Shown here one piece after another: positions 26,075-34,858 of a DNA stretch of 64,000 nucleotides (within the stretch, counting starts at the first letter, position 1; each line of letters opens with the position of its first letter). The stretch spans positions 124,001 to 188,000 of the forward strand of contig NZ_CADFEI010000010.1 of assembly GCF_902833225.1 (NCBI RefSeq), written 5' to 3'. Under the pieces are notes generated by a model. It had not been told where the DNA came from. It saw only the letters and a list, made by a program, of their open reading frames with translations, and ran no database searches. The stretch comes from Burkholderia sp. BCC1644. GTDB lineage: Bacteria > Pseudomonadota > Gammaproteobacteria > Burkholderiales > Burkholderiaceae. Position numbers and translations under genes: made by a program.

Positions 26075-26319
26075 CGCACTCAACCACCCCTCACGACGCC
26101 GCGCTCGCGGCTTCCATCGCGGCGGCCGCCGACGTTCTTCGCTTTGACCACGAACCCGGCGACCTCCAACGCGTCGCGGTGCTCGCGCTGTTCGTCAGCG
26201 TCCTCGGCGATCGACTGGCCCTTGCCTTCCCCGCGTCGGCCGGCGCGCTGCGCGCGCTGGTCGACAGCCCCGCAACACCCGGTAACCCTGCCGCCCTCTC
26301 CCTGCACCAACAGCAATAA
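26071..26319 (+). CDS. Hypothetical phage protein
   Basis: The 82-residue frame is Ala- and Leu-rich with a helical core (PGDLQRVAVLALFVSVLGDR). The start overlaps the previous stop by 4 bases and the stop is 2 bases before the primase-helicase. The product may be a small partner of that enzyme; this is only context. Confidence 0.62.
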   Translation: MTHSTTPHDAALAASIAAAADVLRFDHEPGDLQRVAVLALFVSVLGDRLALAFPASAGALRALVDSPATPGNPAALSLHQQQ

Positions 26320-26321
26320 CG

Positions 26322-29114
26322 ATGGCCTCGATCGACGAACTGAAACAACGCATCGACCTGCACGACCTCGCCGACCGGCTCGGCTTGAAGCGCGGCCGCG
26401 GCGGCGACCGCGCGCTCTACCACTCGCCGCAGCACGACGACAAGAGCCCGTCCCTGTCGATCTACGTGAACCACGCGAAGCACGGCACCGGCTGGCGCGA
26501 CCACAGCGCCGACGTCGGCGGCTCGTGTATCGACCTGGTCATTCACGCGCGCGGCGGCACCGTCGCCGACGCGGTGCGCTACCTGCACGACGCGTACGGC
26601 TTTCCGCTCGATCGGCCGGCGCCGGCCGAGCGCCGCGAGAAAACGACCGTCGAATACATCGCCGATCGGTGCTTGGCCGAGCGCGACCAGGTGCGCGAAT
26701 ACCTCGTCGGCCGCGGCATTTCCGCAGCCGCGATCGACGCGGCGATCGCCGCGCGCTCGCTCGGCTTCAACACGTGGACCAGCTCGAAGGTCGCGGCCGG
26801 CGAAGTCGGGCACGCCGGCCCGGCCGCCGCGTTCATCGTGCGCGCGCCTGGCGACGGCCGCGTCGTTGCGGTCGACATGCGCTATATCGATCCGGCGCTC
26901 AATGGCGGCGTCAAGACGCAGACCCAGGGCGACAAGGCCGGTTACGGCTGGACCGCCGATCCTCGCCGGCTCGACAAGGCGAAGCGCGTGTTCATCGTCG
27001 AAAGCGCGATCAACGCGCTGTCGATCGACACCTGCGCGATGCCTGGCGCGGCCGCGCTCGCGCTGCGCGGCCTGGCGAACGTCGACGGCATCGACTTCAC
27101 GTTCCTGCGCGGCAAACAGGTCGTGATCTGCCTGGACAACGACGAGCCGTTCGCGGACGGCCACCCGCGCGCCGGCCGCCGCCCTGGGCCGGAAGCTGCG
27201 TGGGCGCTCTACGAACGGCTCACGGCGCTGAACATCAGCGCCGTGCTCGTCGACCAGGCGAATTGGTTCGCCGACCTCGCGGACGGCGAGAAGGCCGTCA
27301 AGCCGATCAACGACGTGAACGACTACCTTCAACTGCGCGGCCCGGCCGATCTGCAGCGCGCGCTCGACCAGCTCGAGCCGTGGCTCATCGCCGGCCTCGC
27401 TGGCGACGCCACGCGTCGCGGCCGGCCGCGCATTTTCCTGCCCTCGCACGACTTCGCGCAGTACTGGCGCTTCCGTGTCCGGCCGGACTTCACCAGCTAC
27501 ATCACGAAGATGGACCGTAACGAGGAATCGGGCGTTGAAACGCCGGTCGTAACGGATCTGTGCGGCTTCCGCATTGCCGGCATCAGCCGCGTGTCGGTTG
27601 CGAGTGCGACGTCGACGATGACAGGCGACGCCGACCAGGCGCCGACCGTCTACTTCGCCGTGTCGGTCCAGGCGCCCCGCCACGGCGCGCAGCTCGTGCG
27701 CCGCGTGATGCTCGACGACCAGCTCCACAACGTCGACCAGTGGGGCAAGTTCGGCCCGATCTGGTCGCCGGCGCCGTTCAAGCGAATGGTGAACATCCTG
27801 GAGCGCGGCGCCGACCTCGGCGCGCGCCAGGCGGCCAACTTCGTCGGGCTCGCCTGGCGCGACGGCCGCCTGATCGTCAACGAAGGCCCGGACTGCTACT
27901 TCACCGAAGCCGACAAGCAGTGCCCGTATCACAACCTGACCTTCCCGACCGGGCCGGCCAGCGACGCGCGCCGCGTCATCGCTGCGTACCAGGCGACGTT
28001 CAAACAGAACGCCGCGACGATCCCGCTCGTGTGGGCGCTCGGCGGCCACCTGAAGGCGCTGCTCGGGTTCTGGCCGCACATCACCATCCAGGCGAACAAG
28101 GGCGCCGGTAAGTCGACGCTCATCAAGCGGCTCGAGCGCTCGCTCGCGTTCACGATGTTTTCGGGGCAGTCACTGCAGACCGAGTTCCGGCTGCTGACCA
28201 GCATCAGCCACACCAGCCACCCGGTCGGATGGGAAGAGCTGTCCGCGCGCCGGCAGGACGTGATCGACAAGGCGGTCGGGCTGTTGCAGGAAAACTACCA
28301 GTACACCGTGACACGTCGCGGCACCGACATGACCGAATACCTGCTGTGCGCGCCCGTCATGCTGGCCGGCGAGGACGTACCGGTACGCAGCCTGCTCGGC
28401 AAGCTCGTCCGCACGACGCTGACCGGCAAGCGCGGCCCGCTCATGCCCGACGACCTGCCTCGCTTCCCGGTTCGGCAGTGGCTTGAGTTCCTGGCCGGCC
28501 TGGACAAGCGCACCGTGGCCGACCACTACGCGACGCTGCGCGACAAGGCGCTGGCCAACTGCCGCGCCAGCGGCGAGGACGACGGCGCGAAGCGGATGGC
28601 CGGCAACTATGCGGCCGTCGCACTCGCCTGGCGCTACCTGTGCGAGTTCGCCGGCATGGACCCGAGCGAAGGCGACTTCCCGCGCGACCTGCTCGCCGAG
28701 ATGAACGGCCACATCGCCGAGACCAGCGCCGATCGCGAGCCGTGGGTATGGATCATGGAAACCGCGCTGTCGGAAATGGACTGCGGCAACTACAAGCACC
28801 CGTACACCTTCGACACCGTGGACGGCGAGTTCTGCCTGCTCATCAACACCGGCCACGTGATGGACCACATCGCCCATACGAGCGCGCTACGCGACAAATG
28901 GAACGGCCTGCCCGTGAAATCCGACCGTGTGTTCAAGGCGCAGCTCAAGCACGCCGGCGTCATCGTCGGCGACAAGGAAGTCGAACGCCGCATCTACACG
29001 CGCCGCGTGCGCTACCTCACGCCGATCTCCCTCGAACGCCTGGCCGCGTTCGGCCTGCACGTGTCCATTCGCGAAGACCTGGCCACCGACGCATTGCAAG
29101 GGAGCGCAGCATGA
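26322..29114 (+). CDS. Replication primase-helicase (Toprim plus P-loop)
   Basis: The 930-residue protein is the phage replication protein. The N terminus resembles a primase zinc-binding region with the metal ligands altered (ALYHSPQHDDKSPSLSI, 31-47). A Toprim domain follows with VFIVESAINALS (E227) and VVICLDNDEP (D272, D274). The C-terminal half has a Walker A GAGKST (594-599) in a helicase-type ATPase. The combined primase and helicase activity recalls P4 alpha, not P2 gpA, and no rolling-circle Tyr motif is seen. The candidate origin repeats lie just downstream. Confidence 0.9.
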   Translation: MASIDELKQRIDLHDLADRLGLKRGRGGDRALYHSPQHDDKSPSLSIYVNHAKHGTGWRDHSADVGGSCIDLVIHARGGTVADAVRYLHDAYGFPLDRPAPAERREKTTVEYIADRCLAERDQVREYLVGRGISAAAIDAAIAARSLGFNTWTSSKVAAGEVGHAGPAAAFIVRAPGDGRVVAVDMRYIDPALNGGVKTQTQGDKAGYGWTADPRRLDKAKRVFIVESAINALSIDTCAMPGAAALALRGLANVDGIDFTFLRGKQVVICLDNDEPFADGHPRAGRRPGPEAAWALYERLTALNISAVLVDQANWFADLADGEKAVKPINDVNDYLQLRGPADLQRALDQLEPWLIAGLAGDATRRGRPRIFLPSHDFAQYWRFRVRPDFTSYITKMDRNEESGVETPVVTDLCGFRIAGISRVSVASATSTMTGDADQAPTVYFAVSVQAPRHGAQLVRRVMLDDQLHNVDQWGKFGPIWSPAPFKRMVNILERGADLGARQAANFVGLAWRDGRLIVNEGPDCYFTEADKQCPYHNLTFPTGPASDARRVIAAYQATFKQNAATIPLVWALGGHLKALLGFWPHITIQANKGAGKSTLIKRLERSLAFTMFSGQSLQTEFRLLTSISHTSHPVGWEELSARRQDVIDKAVGLLQENYQYTVTRRGTDMTEYLLCAPVMLAGEDVPVRSLLGKLVRTTLTGKRGPLMPDDLPRFPVRQWLEFLAGLDKRTVADHYATLRDKALANCRASGEDDGAKRMAGNYAAVALAWRYLCEFAGMDPSEGDFPRDLLAEMNGHIAETSADREPWVWIMETALSEMDCGNYKHPYTFDTVDGEFCLLINTGHVMDHIAHTSALRDKWNGLPVKSDRVFKAQLKHAGVIVGDKEVERRIYTRRVRYLTPISLERLAAFGLHVSIREDLATDALQGSAA

Positions 29115-29784
29115 CGCCCTCTCAGCCGATGCGGCCGCCGTGCGGCCGTACTCCTTCCTTCAATCTTTCCGGCCGCGTAGCGGCCCTGTATTCGGGTTTC
29201 CGGTGCGTGCGCCGATGCGCGCAGCAATCGGCGCACATCGTCACGCGGCCGCCGTGCTGTCCGCTTCCCCCCGTCCCCCCCGCGAGTCGAAACGGCCGGG
29301 CAACTACGCCGCCCTTGAGGGAGAGGGGCCGCGCGGACCCGTTTTTCCACAGGGAACGGGCAGGCAGCGCAGAAAACTCGGGGATTCCGGGCCTCTTCGC
29401 GCGTAAGTCATTGATTGTCGAGAAGACACCCGCCCCGTGTGGCGTCCCGTTTGCCCCTATTCAGGCTGGTTTTACCCCTAGTCCGATTTTTGCGCCGGCC
29501 GCCGTCGCCCCTTTCTCTTCTCTCTCTAATTTATTGAAAAAGAAGAAGAAAGAATACGAAGAGAGGCAAGGAATCGACTCAAACGCAATGCCCCGAATCA
29601 TGCCCGTTTTGCCCCCATTCGCAACGGCTGCCTATTTTTTGTGCCCCGAGTCAGGACGCGTGCCCCGCGTCATTCGGGGCAAATGGGGGCGCGCAATACC
29701 CAATGATTTCAATCAGTTATGAGCAGATTCGGCGTTAGCCCCCAATCCCCTAGTTGCGCTGCGTGTGCTCCCCCCGCACGGGAC
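29115..29784. other. Gene-poor stretch holding the candidate origin
   Basis: About 670 bases separate the primase-helicase from the HTH gene. An open frame from 29111 (203 codons) crosses most of it, but its product is low in complexity, rich in Pro and Cys, and encodes the repeats, so I do not call it. Local GC falls clearly around 29510-29570. Confidence 0.55.
29452..29691. repeat. Iteron-like 11-mers; candidate origin
   Basis: Copies of TGCCCC-(G/C/T)-N-N-TC lie at 29452-29462, 29589-29599, 29610-29620, 29642-29652 and 29661-29671. A weaker copy lies at 29473-29483, and inverted copies end at 29681 and 29691. The fifth direct copy and an inverted one form TGCCCCG-N7-CGGGGCA. An AT-rich, purine-rich stretch (29514-29560) lies among them, and TTTTCCACA at 29343-29351 matches the DnaA-box consensus. 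The block follows the primase-helicase gene and has no convincing gene. A replication origin is the best reading; an operator array is the alternative. Confidence 0.6.
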
Positions 29785-30135
29785 ATGGACGCGGCCTCGA
29801 CGAGCACGGTCGACCTGCTCGGTGCGGCGGCAATACTCGGCGCCCATCCCGAAACGGTGCGCCTGAAGGCGAAGGCCGGCGAGCTGCCCGGCCGCAAGGT
29901 CGGTAAGCGCTGGATGTTTTCGACGGTTGCCCTGCAGCGCTACCTCGCCGGAGAATGGATTCCGCGAGTTGTGCAGGGCGATCAGCAGGAGGAAGTTAAA
30001 AAATGTCGCTCTATAAACGCAGTAGCAGTCCCAACTGGTATTACCGCCTCACCCCGCCTGGTGGCGGTCCGGTCGTACAAGGCAGCACTGGCACCAGCAA
30101 CAAAGCGCAGGCCCAGGAGTTCTACGATCGCCTGA
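29785..30135 (+). CDS. Helix-turn-helix protein, excisionase-like
   Basis: The product (116 residues from ATG 29785) carries an HTH of the MerR/excisionase type: VDLLGAAAILGAHPETVRLK, then GELPGRKVGKRWMF and VALQRYLAG. Such proteins next to an integrase often act as recombination directionality factors. The start is uncertain: an ATG at 29719 adds 22 residues but has no ribosome site, while 29785 has a weak one. Its last 133 bases overlap the integrase gene, and the real function may end near residue 70. Confidence 0.72.
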   Translation: MDAASTSTVDLLGAAAILGAHPETVRLKAKAGELPGRKVGKRWMFSTVALQRYLAGEWIPRVVQGDQQEEVKKCRSINAVAVPTGITASPRLVAVRSYKAALAPATKRRPRSSTIA

Positions 30136-31124
30136 AGGTCGAGCTGTGGAACCAGGCGAAGCTCGGCCACAAGCCCCGCTATACCTGGAACGATGCGGTT
30201 GTCCGTTATGTCGGCGATCGCGAAGGGCTGCCGAGCCTGGAAACGTCGAAAACGCACCTTCGCTGGCTTGACCAACACCTGTCCGGCGTCGCGTTGGCCG
30301 ACATCGACCGCAACCGCATCGACGCTATCGCCCTCGCCAAACGGAGGGAACCGAAGGTGATCCGCACGAAGCACGGGATCGTGACCACCGATGAGTGCGT
30401 CAGCGCCGGCACCGTGACGCGCGTCATCGGCGTACTGAAGGCCGTGCTGAACGCGGCCGTCGAGTGGGAATGGCTGGACCGCGTGCCGGTCACGAAGCGC
30501 GGGAAGGTCGTGCAGAAGCGGATTCGCTGGCTCACGCCGGCCCAGGCCGAACGGTTGCTCGCCGAGTTGCCGGATCACCTGGCCGACATGGCCCGCTTTG
30601 CGCTTGAGACAGGCTTGCGCCGCTCGAATGTGACCGGGTTGCAGTGGTCGCAGGTCGACATCGTGCGGCGCGTCGCCTGGATTCATCCGGACCAGGCGAA
30701 GGCGAAAAAGGCGATCACGGTGCCGCTGTCCGATACGGCGATCGCCGTGCTCCTGCGCCAGCGCGGGAAGAAGCGCGCGCCCGAGTTCGTCGACAGTGTG
30801 TTCGTCTACCACGGTCGGCCGGTCTATCAGACCGTGACCGAAGCCTGGCGCAAGGCGTTGAAGCGCGCCGGCATCAGCGATTTTCGCTGGCACGACCTGC
30901 GTCACACCTGGGCGAGCTGGCACGTGCAGCGCGGCACGCCGTTACAGGTGTTGAAAGAGCTGGGCGGGTGGGAAACGCTGGAGATGGTGCAGCGCTACGC
31001 GCACCTCTCGGCCGCTCACCTGGCGCAGTGGGTGCAGCCGCACTTGCCGGTGGCGCAGGTCATCGAGCTGCCGCGTGAAACGGTGTCAGCGCCGCCGGAA
31101 ACACTGCTGACCGCAGCCGGCTAA
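30003..31124 (+). CDS. int: Tyrosine-family phage integrase
   Basis: The 373-residue site-specific recombinase has an N-terminal arm-binding part (YKRSSSPNWYYRLTPPGGG), a core-binding SAM-like region (about 65-180) and the catalytic domain. The catalytic set can be read directly: R206 (ETGLRRSN), H297-x-x-R300 (HDLRHTWASW), W323 in the GGW position and nucleophile Y332 (MVQRYAHL). It reads toward the tRNA-Arg 3' end and stops 65 bases before it, the standard layout for tRNA-targeted integration. Confidence 0.97.
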   Translation: MSLYKRSSSPNWYYRLTPPGGGPVVQGSTGTSNKAQAQEFYDRLKVELWNQAKLGHKPRYTWNDAVVRYVGDREGLPSLETSKTHLRWLDQHLSGVALADIDRNRIDAIALAKRREPKVIRTKHGIVTTDECVSAGTVTRVIGVLKAVLNAAVEWEWLDRVPVTKRGKVVQKRIRWLTPAQAERLLAELPDHLADMARFALETGLRRSNVTGLQWSQVDIVRRVAWIHPDQAKAKKAITVPLSDTAIAVLLRQRGKKRAPEFVDSVFVYHGRPVYQTVTEAWRKALKRAGISDFRWHDLRHTWASWHVQRGTPLQVLKELGGWETLEMVQRYAHLSAAHLAQWVQPHLPVAQVIELPRETVSAPPETLLTAAG

Positions 31125-31141
31125 CTGTAATTTCACTGTAA
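31124..31141. repeat. Direct repeats ACTGTAA, possible integrase arm sites
   Basis: ACTGTAA occurs at 31124-31130 and 31135-31141, 11 bp apart, between the integrase stop and the attachment core. Short direct repeats in this place usually bind the integrase N-terminal domain. Two copies only, so this is tentative. Confidence 0.4.
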
Positions 31142-31189
31142 CGGGGGAATACGATGAAGTAACGAAACCGCTGGAAGCCTGACTAGGCT

Positions 31190-31265
31190 TGGCGCGCCCG
31201 GCTGGGATCGAACCAGCAACCCCTGCCTTCGGAGGGCAGTACTCTATCCATTGAGCTACGGGCGC
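31190..31265 (-). tRNA. tRNA-Arg (anticodon CCG)
   Basis: On the minus strand the sequence folds as a full cloverleaf: acceptor GCGCCCG pairs with CGGGCGC, with discriminator G and an encoded CCA at 31192-31190. The anticodon arm is CTGCC-CTCCGAA-GGCAG, giving CCG. The T arm carries GGTTCGATCC. It reads CGG codons. The gene is intact although it is the prophage attachment site, because the element restores its 3' end. Confidence 0.96.
31195..31204. other. attR: attR core (visible part) in tRNA 3' end
   Basis: This is the copy of window bases 1-10. It lies in the acceptor stem and start of the T arm of tRNA-Arg. The shared core probably extends left toward 31190 and beyond but cannot be measured because its partner is outside the window. 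Confidence 0.5.
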
Positions 31266-31286
31266 GTGAGACAGTGAAGCGACCCC

Positions 31287-31313
31287 AATATACAGGCCGC
31301 CCACGATTGGCAA
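31287..31313 (-). promoter_or_regulatory. Predicted tRNA-Arg promoter
   Basis: On the minus strand TTGCCA and TATATT are 15 bases apart, with the -10 about 22 bases before the mature tRNA 5' end. The -10 is strong and the spacing a little short. Confidence 0.45.
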
Positions 31314-31436
31314 GACGGCAAGGATACCCGGTTTCCCATGAAGCGTCCACCTTGCCCGACGAATGGCCGCCTGGCCGCGCTGCGTGCGGGTAAACACGCG
31401 CCATCGCACCGCTCGCCGTGATGTAAACGTTCCGTC

Positions 31437-31442
31437 TATAAT
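31437..31442 (+). promoter_or_regulatory. Perfect -10 box upstream of cytochrome gene
   Basis: TATAAT lies 75 bases before the cytochrome start. No good -35 is seen at 16-18 bases, so the promoter is weakly supported. Confidence 0.4.
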
Positions 31443-31517
31443 CGTCCGTGCTTCATTGGACTGCCATTTTGCCGTTGCACCGCGCTCACAATTCCTATTC
31501 ATGGAGACGAGGCAAGC

Positions 31518-32402
31518 ATGAGCGAAGCACCCCACGAATCCCCCGTCAAAACACCCGGGCAGCTGATTGCCGTCATCATCGCGTCGTTCGCGATCCCGAT
31601 CATCCTGATCGTTCTGTTCGCCAACTACGCGAACCATGCGTTCCGTTCCGGTGCCGGCACGGATGCCCTATCCGACGAACAGGTCGCCGCGCGTATCGCG
31701 CCACTCGCGAAGGTCGACGTGAAGGACGCCAACGCGCCCCGCACGTACAAGACCGGCGAGGAAGTCTACAAGGCCGTCTGCGTGACCTGTCACGGCACGG
31801 GCGCCGCCGGCGCACCGAAGTTCGGCAACAAGGACGACTGGGCGCCGCGCATCTCGCAAGGCTTCGACACGCTGCTGAAGACGGCCCTCGCCGGCAAGGG
31901 CGCGATGCCGCCGCGCGGCGGCACGAGCCCCGACGACGTCAGCGACTATGAAATTGCCCGCGCGATCGTCTACATGGCGAACAACGACGGCGCGAACTTC
32001 CCCGAACCGGCCGCCCCGGCCGCCAATGCAGCGCCCGCCGCCGGCGCCGCCGCATCGGGCGCCGACGCGTCGAACGCGCAGGCCGCCGCCGCGATGGCTG
32101 CGATCGCCGCGATCCCGAAGGCCGGCGAAGCACCCGCCGCCGCACCGGCCAGCGCCGATGCGGCAACGGCCGGCAAGGCGCTGTACTCGTCGACCTGCGT
32201 GGCCTGCCACGGGGCAGGCGTACTCGGCGCGCCGAAGTTCGGCAGCAAGGAAGACTGGGCGCCGCGCCTGAAGGAGTCGATGGATACGGTCTACAACTAC
32301 GCGCTGCACGGCAAGGGCGCGATGCCGCCGAAGGGCGGGTCGACCGCGTCCGACGCCGACGTGAAGGCGGCCGTCGACTACATGGTCAACGCGTCGAAGT
32401 AA
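31518..32402 (+). CDS. Membrane-anchored dihaem cytochrome c (c5 type)
   Basis: The 294-residue protein has one N-terminal membrane anchor (about 15-38, LIAVIIASFAIPIILIVLFA) and two class I haem domains in the periplasm. The haem sites are CVTCH (C88, C91, H92) and CVACH (C227, C230, H231), with MPP methionine regions (GKGAMPPRGG, GKGAMPPKGG). A long Ala- and Pro-rich linker (about 165-215) joins them, and the two domains are clear duplicates. It should carry electrons in the respiratory chain, probably to a terminal oxidase. A bidirectional terminator follows. Confidence 0.93.
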   Translation: MSEAPHESPVKTPGQLIAVIIASFAIPIILIVLFANYANHAFRSGAGTDALSDEQVAARIAPLAKVDVKDANAPRTYKTGEEVYKAVCVTCHGTGAAGAPKFGNKDDWAPRISQGFDTLLKTALAGKGAMPPRGGTSPDDVSDYEIARAIVYMANNDGANFPEPAAPAANAAPAAGAAASGADASNAQAAAAMAAIAAIPKAGEAPAAAPASADAATAGKALYSSTCVACHGAGVLGAPKFGSKEDWAPRLKESMDTVYNYALHGKGAMPPKGGSTASDADVKAAVDYMVNASK

Positions 32403-32423
32403 CCACGCCGGGCCATCCGTAAA

Positions 32424-32457
32424 AAACCCCCGCGACGCTCACGCATCGCGGGGGTTT
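32424..32457. terminator. Bidirectional terminator, cytochrome/rep
   Basis: A 12-bp stem (aaacccccgcga/tcgcgggggttt) with a 10-base loop has A runs upstream and T runs downstream. It serves both the cytochrome gene and the convergent helicase gene. Confidence 0.88.
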
Positions 32458-32484
32458 GTCTTTCCGGCCCGCCGGACCGCCGCC

Positions 32485-34572
32485 TCACTTCTGCAGCAGC
32501 GCCTTCAGGCTCGCGAGCCGGTCCTTCGGCGACATCGGCGCTTCTTCCGGTGTCGGCGGCGGCGCTTCGTCGAGCCCCATCTCCGGGATGAAGCGCGACG
32601 GCTCGCACACGACCGTCTCGCGCGCCCGCTTGCGCTTCTTGCACCAGTTCAGGTGCAGGCTGCGCTGCGCACGCGTGATCGCGACATACATCAGCCGACG
32701 CTCTTCCTCGATCCGCTCGCTGTCGATCGGGCCGTCGTCCTCGCTGCCGCCGCGGTGCGGCATGATGCCTTCCTCGACGCCGACCAGGAACACGTGCGGA
32801 TACTCGAGCCCCTTCGACGCATGGACGGTCGACAGCCGCACCGCGTCCGGATCCTCGTCCTTGCCTTCGAGCATCGACATCAGCGCGACGGTCTGGATCA
32901 GGCCGAGGAGATTCTTGCCCGTATCGGCGAGCCCGTCCGCGTTGTGGAAGCCTTCGGCCTCGCCGTCGACGGCCGCCGTCTCGGGCTTGGTGCCCTTGCG
33001 CTTCAGCCATTCGAGGAACTCGAGCACGTTCTGCCACTTCGACTGCGCCTGCCGCTCGTCGAACGCGTCGTACAGGTACGCCTCGTAGTGGATCGCCTCC
33101 ATCATGTCGTCGAGCACGACGGTCGCGGGCTCCTTGTCGGCGCGCTCGGTCAGGCGCTGGATGAAGTCGCAAAACATCCGCAGCGGCTCGACCTGGCGCG
33201 CCGACAGCCGCGCCTCGATTCCGCCCATGTACACGGCTTCGAACAGCGACACCTTCGCCTGCCCCGCGAACGAGCCGAGCGCCTCGAGCGTCGTGTTGCC
33301 GATCCCGCGACGCGGCGTCGTGATCGCGCGGATGAACGCGGGATCGTCGTCGGCGTTCGCGATCAGCCGCAGGTACGCGCACAGATCCTTGATCTCGGCC
33401 TTGTCGAAGAACGACTGGCCGCCCGACAGCACGTACGGAATCCGCTCGCGTCGCAGCACCTGCTCGAAGATCCGAGCCTGAAAGTTGCCGCGGTACAGGA
33501 TCGCGTAGTCGCGGAACTGCGCGCGCCGCTCGAACTTGTGCGCGGACAGCCGGAACACGACCGATTCGGCCTCGTGTTCCTCATCGTTGCACGGCGTGAC
33601 GGTGATCGAGTCGCCCATCCCGTGCTCGGACCACAGCTTCTTCTCGAACAGCTTCGGGTTGTTCGCGATCACGTTGTTCGCGGCCGTCAGGATCCGCACC
33701 GTCGACCGGTAGTTCTGCTCGAGCTTGATCAGGTGCAGCTTCGGGAAATCCTTGCCGAGCTGCGCGAGGTTCTCGAGCGTGGCGCCTCGCCAGCCGTAGA
33801 TCGCCTGGTCGTCGTCGCCGACCGCCGTGAACGCGGCGCGCGGGCCAGCGAGCAGCTTCACCAGCTCGTACTGGCACGCGTTGGTGTCCTGGTACTCGTC
33901 GATCAGCAGGTAGCGCAGCTTGTTCTGCCAGCGGTCGCGCACCTGCTCGTTCTTCGCGAACAGCTCGGCCGGCAGGCGGATCAGGTCGTCGAAGTCGACC
34001 GCCTGGTAAGCATGCAGCGTCGCGACGTAGTTGCGGTAGACGATCGCGGCCTGGTGCTCGTCCTCGTTCGCCGCGATCGCCATCGCCTCGTCGGGCATGA
34101 TCAGGCCGTTCTTCCACAGCGAGATGATGCTCTGGATCTTGCGGATCAGCCCCTTGTCGGTCGTGCCGAGCTGCTCCTGGATCATCCCGAAGCAGTCGTC
34201 CGAATCCATGATCGAGAACTGCGGCTTCAGGCCGAGGTGCTCGGCCTCCTGTCGCAGGATCTGCACGCCCAGCGAATGGAACGTACAGACGGTGAGCTGG
34301 TTGACGGGCACCTTGCGGCCTTCCTTGCCGGGCGTGGTGAGCGTCTTGCCCTCGAGCAGCTTCGACACCCGCTCGCGCATTTCGGCGGCAGCCTTGTTCG
34401 TGAACGTGACGGCGGCGATATGGCGCGGCTCGAAGCCTTTCGCTTCGATCAGGTGCGCGATCTTCTGCGTGATCACGCGGGTCTTGCCGCTGCCCGCGCC
34501 GGCGAGCACGAGACAGGGACCGTCGAGGTAGCGCACCGCTTCGTTCTGAGCGGGATTGAGGCCTGCGGACAT
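32485..34572 (-). CDS. rep: ATP-dependent DNA helicase Rep
   Basis: The 695-residue superfamily 1A 3'-5' helicase helps replication forks past bound proteins. Visible motifs are Q (LNPAQNEAV), Walker A GAGSGKT (25-31), Ia (AAVTFTNKAA), II (IDEYQDT), III (AVGDDDQAIYGWRG), IV (EQNYRST), V (STVHASKGLEYPHVF) and VI (EERRLMYVAITRA). The start MSAGLNPAQN gives the normal Rep length; the frame stays open 86 codons further but without homologous sequence. UvrD is usually longer and differs at the ends, so Rep is preferred. Confidence 0.93.
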   Translation of the reverse strand: MSAGLNPAQNEAVRYLDGPCLVLAGAGSGKTRVITQKIAHLIEAKGFEPRHIAAVTFTNKAAAEMRERVSKLLEGKTLTTPGKEGRKVPVNQLTVCTFHSLGVQILRQEAEHLGLKPQFSIMDSDDCFGMIQEQLGTTDKGLIRKIQSIISLWKNGLIMPDEAMAIAANEDEHQAAIVYRNYVATLHAYQAVDFDDLIRLPAELFAKNEQVRDRWQNKLRYLLIDEYQDTNACQYELVKLLAGPRAAFTAVGDDDQAIYGWRGATLENLAQLGKDFPKLHLIKLEQNYRSTVRILTAANNVIANNPKLFEKKLWSEHGMGDSITVTPCNDEEHEAESVVFRLSAHKFERRAQFRDYAILYRGNFQARIFEQVLRRERIPYVLSGGQSFFDKAEIKDLCAYLRLIANADDDPAFIRAITTPRRGIGNTTLEALGSFAGQAKVSLFEAVYMGGIEARLSARQVEPLRMFCDFIQRLTERADKEPATVVLDDMMEAIHYEAYLYDAFDERQAQSKWQNVLEFLEWLKRKGTKPETAAVDGEAEGFHNADGLADTGKNLLGLIQTVALMSMLEGKDEDPDAVRLSTVHASKGLEYPHVFLVGVEEGIMPHRGGSEDDGPIDSERIEEERRLMYVAITRAQRSLHLNWCKKRKRARETVVCEPSRFIPEMGLDEAPPPTPEEAPMSPKDRLASLKALLQK

Positions 34573-34858
34573 GATGGCGGATGGTGTTGCGGTTGACGGC
34601 GGAACGCCTGGAGGATGCCGTGCGCGACAGGCTGGCGAATCAGGCGGACACGCGGGCAGGACGCGCATGTTAACACGTCGGCGGCGTGCATTTCGGGAGC
34701 GCCGCCGGACGGGGCCGCGCGGGCCGACCGGCCGGCCGCACCCTGTCCGTCCGGCCAATCCGGCCCCGTCCGCGCACCGATCGGCCACAATAGGTATCCC
34801 CCGGCGCCGCCCGCGCCGGTCCGCTTTCATTCGTCTGAATCACCACCGGATCGACCCC

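Larger units (their letters stand above)
1..31204. mobile_element. P2-family prophage in tRNA-Arg(CCG)
   Basis: A full set of P2-type functions lies in one block: packaging, capsid, lysis, contractile tail, repressor and early region, replication and integrase. Integrase is at the right end and reads toward the 3' end of an intact tRNA-Arg. The first ten bases of the window equal positions 31195-31204 in the tRNA 3' end, as expected for the left attachment core, so the element is about 31.2 kb. Every structural gene I expect of P2 is present and open, so the prophage looks intact. Unlike P2, no rolling-circle initiator (gpA) is seen; a primase-helicase stands in its place. The left limit is inferred because the window begins there. 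Confidence 0.9.

Noticed and set aside
26091-28079. 662-codon open frame antisense to the primase-helicase
   Set aside because: Same shadow effect; Arg-, Ala- and Val-rich, no motif.
29111-29722. Open frame of 203 codons starting on the primase-helicase stop
   Set aside because: The product is low in complexity, rich in Pro, Cys and Arg, and the frame is built across the repeats and an AT-rich tract; no ribosome site beyond the ATGA overlap. A real gene is not excluded but was not called.
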